DNA from: Paracoccus shanxieyensis
Lineage (GTDB): Bacteria; Pseudomonadota; Alphaproteobacteria; Rhodobacterales; Rhodobacteraceae
Direction of reading: 5' to 3'
DNA length: 35,270 nucleotides
Assembly (NCBI RefSeq): GCF_009711265.1
Contig: NZ_WMII01000026.1
Coordinates: 1 to 35,270 of the forward strand
Shown: in pieces, positions 31,681-35,270 of the stretch
How positions within the stretch are numbered: the first letter of the stretch is position 1
Layout: every line of letters starts with the position of its first letter
Notes under the pieces: generated by a model
Told to the model about the DNA's origin: nothing
The model's database searches: none
What the model saw: only the letters and a program-made list of their open reading frames with translations
Program-made: the position numbers and the translations under genes

Positions 31681-32424
31681 ATGTTGGGAATCGAACTTGC
31701 AGACGCCGCTTTCATGCCTGCCGCGATGGTCGCGCTGCTGGCGGGGATCCTGTCATTCCTGTCGCCCTGCGTGTTGCCGATCGTGCCGCCCTATCTGGCC
31801 TATATGACCGGGGTCGGCGTCGGCAGTCTGCGCACCGGCGAACGCAGCGCCGTGGTGCCTGCGCTGTTCTTCGTGCTTGGCCTTTCCACGGTCTTTCTGC
31901 TGATGGGCATGGCGGCATCGGCCTTTGGCCGGATCTTTCTGCAATATCAGGACTGGCTGGCCCGCGCCTCGGGCGTGGTCATCATCATCATGGGCCTGCA
32001 TTTCCTGCGGGTGATCCGCATTCCGTTTCTGGACACCGAGGCGCGGGTCGATGCGGGCGACAAGGGCGGCACCTCGTTCGGGGCCTATGTGCTGGGGCTG
32101 GCCTTTGCCTTTGGCTGGACGCCCTGCATCGGGCCGCAACTGGGCATGATCCTGTCGCTGGCCGCCACCGGGGCCGAGGCCGGACGCGGCGCGGCGCTGC
32201 TGGCGATCTATGCGCTGGGGCTGGGCATTCCGTTTCTGCTGTCCGCGATCTTCATCGACCGGGCGATGGGCGTGATGAACCGCATCAAGCCGCATCTGAA
32301 GCTGATCGAGCGCATCATGGGCGTGCTGCTGGTCGTTGTCGGCATCGCGCTGCTGACCGGCGCTTTCCCGACCTTCGCCTATTGGCTGCTGGAGACCTTT
32401 CCCTGGCTGGCCCGGCTGGGCTAA
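31681..32424 (+). CDS. Cytochrome c biogenesis protein CcdA
   Basis: A 247-residue inner-membrane protein of the DsbD/CcdA family. It passes electrons from cytoplasmic thioredoxin to periplasmic thiol proteins for cytochrome c maturation. Six membrane helices are predicted. The redox cysteines sit in the conserved phrases LSPCVLPIVPPYLAYM (helix 1) and FGWTPCIGPQLG (helix 4). The ATG at 31681 is used; an in-frame TTG at 31663 would add six residues. It converges on the crotonase gene across a 23-bp gap that contains a bulged hairpin. Confidence 0.92.
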   Translation: MLGIELADAAFMPAAMVALLAGILSFLSPCVLPIVPPYLAYMTGVGVGSLRTGERSAVVPALFFVLGLSTVFLLMGMAASAFGRIFLQYQDWLARASGVVIIIMGLHFLRVIRIPFLDTEARVDAGDKGGTSFGAYVLGLAFAFGWTPCIGPQLGMILSLAATGAEAGRGAALLAIYALGLGIPFLLSAIFIDRAMGVMNRIKPHLKLIERIMGVLLVVVGIALLTGAFPTFAYWLLETFPWLARLG

Positions 32425-32444
32425 TCTCAGGCATTAGCCCCCAG
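32416..32444. terminator. Bulged hairpin between convergent ccdA and crotonase genes
   Basis: CTGGG-CTAA and TTAG-CCCCCAG pair with a two-base bulge around a 9-base loop. The structure includes the ccdA stop and ends 4 bp before the crotonase stop. There is no T-tract, so bidirectional termination is only possible. Confidence 0.4.
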
Positions 32445-32447
32445 TAT

Positions 32448-33245
32448 TCAGTCCCAGTCCGGCTTGCGTTTTTCCAGAAATGCCTGAATGCCCTCGGCTG
32501 TGTCCGCGCGCAGCAGGTTTTCGCAGATCACCGGCCCGGTGCTGGCATAGGCATCTGCCAGCGACATCCCCTGCTGCTGATGAAAGGCGCGCTTGCCCAT
32601 CCGGATGGCGGCGGGCAGTTTCGCGGCGATGATCTGGGCCAGCGCCATGGTTTCTGCGGTTAGCACATCGGCGGCGACGACGCGGTTGACCAGCCCAAGA
32701 TCCTGCGCGCGGTCGGCGTCGATGAAATCGCCGGTCACCAGCAGCTCGAACGCGGCGCGGGGCGGGATCGCGCGGCTGAGCGCGACCATCGGCGTGCTGC
32801 AGAACAGCCCGATATTCACCCCGTTCACGCCGAAACGCACGCCTTGCGCGGCAACAGCCAGATCGCAGCTTGCGACCAACTGACAGCCCGCAGCTGTGGC
32901 GATGCCCTGCACCTCGGCGATGACGGGCTGGGGCAGGGCGGGCAGCTTTTGCATCATGGCGGCACATTGCGCAAAAAGCGTTTCATATGCGGCGCGGCCG
33001 CCATCGTCATCACCCCGCGCGGCCTGAAATTCGCGCAGGTCATGACCGGCGCAAAATGCCTTGCCCTGTGCCGCGATGATGACCACGCGCATGTCGCTTT
33101 GCGCCAGATCGTCCAGCGCCGCAGACAGGCTGTCGATCATGGCGCGGGACAGCGCGTTGTAATTTGCCGGGCTGTTCAGGATCAGCCGCGCGACATGGCC
33201 CTGATCCTGCCGCAGCACCAAGGCATCCTGATTTTCGTCTGTCAT
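32448..33245 (-). CDS. Enoyl-CoA hydratase/isomerase family (crotonase-fold) protein
   Basis: A 265-residue crotonase-superfamily protein. The CoA/oxyanion-hole phrase FCAGHDLREF (64-73) and the second oxyanion segment GIATAAGCQLVASCD (114-128) are present. Both catalytic glutamates of classical hydratases are missing: the ELA glutamate is Q122, and the PEI glutamate position reads G142 (FGVNGVNIG). The pattern is that of ECHDC3-like members, so a plain hydratase activity is doubtful despite the usual annotation. The ATG at 33245 has a strong GGAGGAG. The longer open frame to 33437 overlaps the divergent thioesterase and is rejected. Confidence 0.88.
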   Translation of the reverse strand: MTDENQDALVLRQDQGHVARLILNSPANYNALSRAMIDSLSAALDDLAQSDMRVVIIAAQGKAFCAGHDLREFQAARGDDDGGRAAYETLFAQCAAMMQKLPALPQPVIAEVQGIATAAGCQLVASCDLAVAAQGVRFGVNGVNIGLFCSTPMVALSRAIPPRAAFELLVTGDFIDADRAQDLGLVNRVVAADVLTAETMALAQIIAAKLPAAIRMGKRAFHQQQGMSLADAYASTGPVICENLLRADTAEGIQAFLEKRKPDWD

Positions 33246-33317
33246 GCTCTCCTCCGATCTTGTCCTGCCGTCCTCCGCCCGACAGTCTAGCGGTGGATGG
33301 GGCAGGGGGGAACACGC

Positions 33318-33728
33318 ATGGACCGCGCGGCGCTGAACGCATTTCTGGATCGCGAATTTCCGCAGATCGCCGGACAGATCCGCGTCGAGGCGCTTGATCA
33401 GGCACTGGTGGCGCGGCTGATCGTCGGCCCGCAGCACCTGCGCCCCGGCGGCACGGTCAGCGGCCCGGCGATCTTTGCGCTGGCCGATGTGGCGATCTAT
33501 CTCGCGATCCTTGCGCGGATCGGCGAGGTGGCGCTGGCGGTCACCACGAATGCCTCGGTCGATTTCATGCGCAAGCCGCAGGCGGGGCGCGATCTGTTGG
33601 CCGATTGCCGTATCCTGAAGCTGGGCCGGACGCTTGCCGTGGGCGAATGCCTGATCCGCTCGGACGGGGGGAGCGATATCGTGGCGCGCTGTTCGATGAC
33701 ATATTCGATTCCGCCAAAACGCGCCTGA
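33318..33728 (+). CDS. PaaI family thioesterase (hot-dog fold)
   Basis: A 136-residue hot-dog protein. The central helix phrase HLRPGGTVSGPAIFALADVAIYLAI and the strand NASVDFMRKPQAGRDL match the 4HBT/PaaI group of acyl-CoA thioesterases. The usual HxxxxGG...D pattern is kept in modified form (HLRPGGTVSGPA, then D). Start 33318 (MDRAALNAFL) has GGGGGGA upstream; the ATG seven codons earlier does not. It is divergent from the crotonase gene across 72 bp, and the two may act on related acyl-CoA substrates. Confidence 0.85.
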   Translation: MDRAALNAFLDREFPQIAGQIRVEALDQALVARLIVGPQHLRPGGTVSGPAIFALADVAIYLAILARIGEVALAVTTNASVDFMRKPQAGRDLLADCRILKLGRTLAVGECLIRSDGGSDIVARCSMTYSIPPKRA

Positions 33729-33737
33729 AACGGGCGG

Positions 33738-33766
33738 TTGTGCTGGGGTATTTTAATACCTATTTT
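33738..33766 (+). promoter_or_regulatory. Putative rplM-rpsI promoter with a palindrome in the spacer
   Basis: TTGTGC and TATTTT are separated by exactly 17 bases. The last 14 bases of the spacer form a perfect palindrome, GGTATTTTAATACC (33747-33760), ending directly against the -10. Such placement suits a repressor or a DNA-twisting activator. The start would be near 33773, giving a leader of about 100 nt before rplM, in the range used by autoregulatory ribosomal protein leaders. Confidence 0.45.
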
Positions 33767-33872
33767 GTATCGCTATGAAATCGCTGTGTTATTTCGGTGT
33801 CGTCGCGCTTGATTTATGCACGGCTTTCGCCGATACACCGCCATCTCGAATTGCATCCCCAAAGGGAAGACC

Positions 33873-34337
33873 ATGAAAACCTATACCGCGAAACCGGCGG
33901 AGATCGAGAAGAAGTGGATCCTGATCGACGCAGAGGGCGTCGTTCTGGGCCGTCTTGCGACGATCGTTGCCATGCGCCTGCGTGGCAAGCACAAGCCGAC
34001 CTTCACCCCCCACATGGACATGGGCGACAACGTCATCATCATCAACGCCGACAAGGTGCAGATGACCGGCGACAAGCGCGATGCCAAGAAATACTACTGG
34101 CACACCGGCCACCCGGGCGGCATCAAGCACCGCACCGCACGTCAGATTCTGGAGGGCGCCCACCCCGAGCGCGTCGTGACCAAGGCTGTCGAGCGCATGA
34201 TCTCGCGCAACAAGCTGGGCAAGCAGCAGATGACCAATCTGCGCGTCTATGCCGGCGCCGAGCACCCGCATGAGGCCCAGCAGCCCGAAGTTCTGGATGT
34301 CAAATCCATGAACCCCAAGAATACCCGGAGCGCGTAA
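33873..34337 (+). CDS. 50S ribosomal protein L13
   Basis: RplM, 154 residues, an early-assembling 23S-binding protein. Hallmarks are KWILIDAEGVVLGRLATIVAMRLRGKHK, MDMGDNVIIINADKVQMTG, YYWHTGHPGGIK and VERMISRNKLGKQQMTNLRVYAG. The ATG at 33873 follows AAAGGGA; an upstream in-frame start at 33816 is not used. The usual partner rpsI starts three bases after the stop. Confidence 0.97.
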   Translation: MKTYTAKPAEIEKKWILIDAEGVVLGRLATIVAMRLRGKHKPTFTPHMDMGDNVIIINADKVQMTGDKRDAKKYYWHTGHPGGIKHRTARQILEGAHPERVVTKAVERMISRNKLGKQQMTNLRVYAGAEHPHEAQQPEVLDVKSMNPKNTRSA

Positions 34338-34340
34338 GCC

Positions 34341-34820
34341 ATGTCGGAAGATATCAAGACCCTGGACGACCTGAAATCGGTCACCACCGCAGCCGTCGCT
34401 GAAAAGCCCCTGCACGAAGCTCAGCGCGACGCGCTTGGCCGCGCCTATGCCACTGGCAAGCGTAAAGACGCTGTCGCCCGTGTCTGGGTGAAGCCGGGTT
34501 CGGGCAAAGTCGTCGTCAACGGCAAGGACATCGCGGAATATTTCGCCCGTCCGGTGCTGCAGATGATCCTGCGCCAGCCGTTCGAGATCGCAGGCGTTGT
34601 CGGCCAATACGACGTTTACGCCACCGTTGCCGGTGGTGGTCTGTCGGGTCAGGCCGGTGCGGTGAAGCATGGTATCTCGAAAGCGCTGCAACTGCATGAG
34701 CCGTCGCTGCGCGCGGCGCTGAAAGCAGCTGGCTTCCTGACCCGCGACTCGCGCGTTGTCGAACGGAAGAAATACGGCAAGGCGAAAGCCCGTCGCTCGT
34801 TCCAGTTCTCGAAGCGCTGA
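34341..34820 (+). CDS. 30S ribosomal protein S9
   Basis: RpsI, 159 residues, including an N-terminal extension of about 30 residues common in alphaproteobacteria before the conserved AYATGKRKDAVARVWVKPGSG. The C-terminus KYGKAKARRSFQFSKR is the tail that reaches the P-site tRNA. GGAG at the end of rplM acts as its ribosome site, and a strong terminator follows. Confidence 0.97.
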   Translation: MSEDIKTLDDLKSVTTAAVAEKPLHEAQRDALGRAYATGKRKDAVARVWVKPGSGKVVVNGKDIAEYFARPVLQMILRQPFEIAGVVGQYDVYATVAGGGLSGQAGAVKHGISKALQLHEPSLRAALKAAGFLTRDSRVVERKKYGKAKARRSFQFSKR

Positions 34821-34844
34821 TCTGCCTTTCAGAATATCTCTACG

Positions 34845-34873
34845 AAAACGCGGTCCCTCGGGGCCGCGTTTTT
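34845..34873 (+). terminator. Rho-independent terminator after rpsI
   Basis: AAACGCGGTCCC pairs with GGGGCCGCGTTT (one G-T pair) around a two-base loop, ending in TTTTT, 25 bp after the S9 stop. Confidence 0.92.
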
Positions 34874-35053
34874 GCTTTCCGGATCGGCGCATTCGGTGAA
34901 TCGCGCCCCAGCGCTGGCCGATTCCGCGCAAATCCCGTGGCCAGACTGCTGTCCTGTTGGGCGGGCGCGAATTCTCTGCCCAAAGCTGCGACAGAAAAAT
35001 GACGATAAATCATTGCCTTGATGATTTTTTCGATCCTGACTGCATTTTTCTGC
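34874..35053. other. Gene-free region upstream of the rrn promoter
   Basis: About 180 bp without a plausible gene. The last 60 bases are AT-rich with a TTTTTT tract near 35025-35031 and a TTTTT near 35045. This could act as an UP-element-like stretch or an architectural-protein site in front of the rRNA promoter. Confidence 0.45.
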
Positions 35054-35082
35054 TTGCAAGCTGCACGCGGCATCCGTAAACA
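35054..35082 (+). promoter_or_regulatory. Putative rRNA operon promoter
   Basis: TTGCAA, a 17-base spacer and TAAACA precede the leader, with a CACC-rich start region. The context, the AT-rich upstream tract and the downstream boxA support an rrn promoter. Confidence 0.6.
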
Positions 35083-35270
35083 CCCCTTCACCGAGACGAC
35101 GGAACGGTCGGAACGGCGGACGGAAAGGGCGCTGAGGCGCAAGGAAGTCTGGAAATTCTGGTGATTTGATGGCTTGAGCGGCGTCGAAGGTTTGGCGCGG
35201 TTTGGGTTGTTTTGTTGCCTTTGCTTTTTGACATTGCGAGATATCTGAAGAGATATGCGGGCGGTTCGGT
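35083..35270 (+). ncRNA. rRNA operon leader (16S lies beyond the window)
   Basis: The segment contains a boxA-like antitermination element, TGCTTTTTGACA at 35222-35233 (E. coli TGCTCTTTAACA). It is followed by GAGATATCTGAAGAGATATG, a stretch I recall from Rhodobacter/Paracoccus pre-16S leaders. The mature 16S start is not reached. The assignment rests on recall of leader sequence plus the boxA. Confidence 0.65.

Noticed and set aside
33246..33437. N-terminal extension of the crotonase by 64 residues
   Set aside because: It overlaps the divergent thioesterase, and a strong ribosome site marks the start at 33245.
1..35270. CRISPR arrays, insertion sequences, prophage or toxin-antitoxin modules
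   Set aside because: No regularly spaced repeats, no transposase or integrase motifs, and no paired toxin/antitoxin genes could be seen on either strand.

Overview
The window is high-GC DNA packed with genes and reads as chromosome of an alphaproteobacterium of the order Rhodobacterales, most likely Paracoccus or a close relative. The grounds are an IscR with a single C-terminal cysteine, an accD-folC pair, an RNase E with a long insertion in its S1 domain and an RRGWW-type C-terminus, a eukaryote-like NADP isocitrate dehydrogenase, and a typical Rhodobacterales rRNA leader at the right edge. The genus is an inference. Most genes are core or conserved. No transposase, integrase, phage gene or CRISPR array was seen.

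Layout. 1-2.1 kb: a LysR regulator (-) divergent from a shikimate-dehydrogenase-like enzyme (+), with a LysR-type dyad between them. 2.1-2.75 kb: two small membrane or exported proteins (-). 2.9-5.3 kb: an MFS transporter and the AFG1/ZapE ATPase (+). 5.3-7.55 kb: accD-folC (-), divergent from cardiolipin synthase and a pterin carbinolamine dehydratase (7.6-9.4 kb, +). 9.6-10.7 kb: two conserved proteins of unknown function. 10.7-12.2 kb: a GNAT acetyltransferase and a CinA-like molybdopterin-binding protein (-). 12.3-13.1 kb: methionine aminopeptidase (+). 13.1-14.2 kb: a GntR-like LacI regulator (-), then tRNA-Arg(CCU). 14.6-17.05 kb: a GlxA-type AraC regulator and an AI-2E family membrane protein (-). 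17.1-19.5 kb: both enzymes of the carboxy(nor)spermidine route to spermidine (-). 19.75-20.7 kb: an exported protein with two VaFE/T-Q-ester-like beta domains (+). 20.7-23.1 kb: iscR (-), an alpha/beta hydrolase and a fused tandem HD-domain protein (+). 23.2-25.3 kb: icd and purQ. 25.4-28.5 kb: the dctB-dctD two-component pair. 28.5-32.4 kb: rne with a long leader, then ccdA. 32.4-33.7 kb: a crotonase-fold protein (-) divergent from a hot-dog thioesterase (+). 33.9-34.8 kb: rplM-rpsI. 34.9-35.27 kb: an rrn promoter and leader with boxA, running off the window toward 16S rRNA.

The genes are mostly independent housekeeping units. Clear functional pairs are dctB/dctD (dicarboxylate sensing), nspC with its dehydrogenase (polyamines), accD/folC (translationally coupled), rplM/rpsI, and the LysR/AroE-like pair.

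The observations most worth checking are: a DctD-type regulator that lacks the sigma-54-contacting GAFTGA loop and has a reversed Walker B acidic pair; a two-domain protein of a mostly Gram-positive adhesin fold in a Gram-negative genome; a tandem HD protein whose first copy reads His-Glu instead of His-Asp; an AroE-like enzyme without the shikimate-binding serines; a crotonase without either catalytic glutamate; and perfect palindromes in the icd, cls/accD, iscR and rplM promoter regions. I found no convincing multi-gene system that is wholly new.
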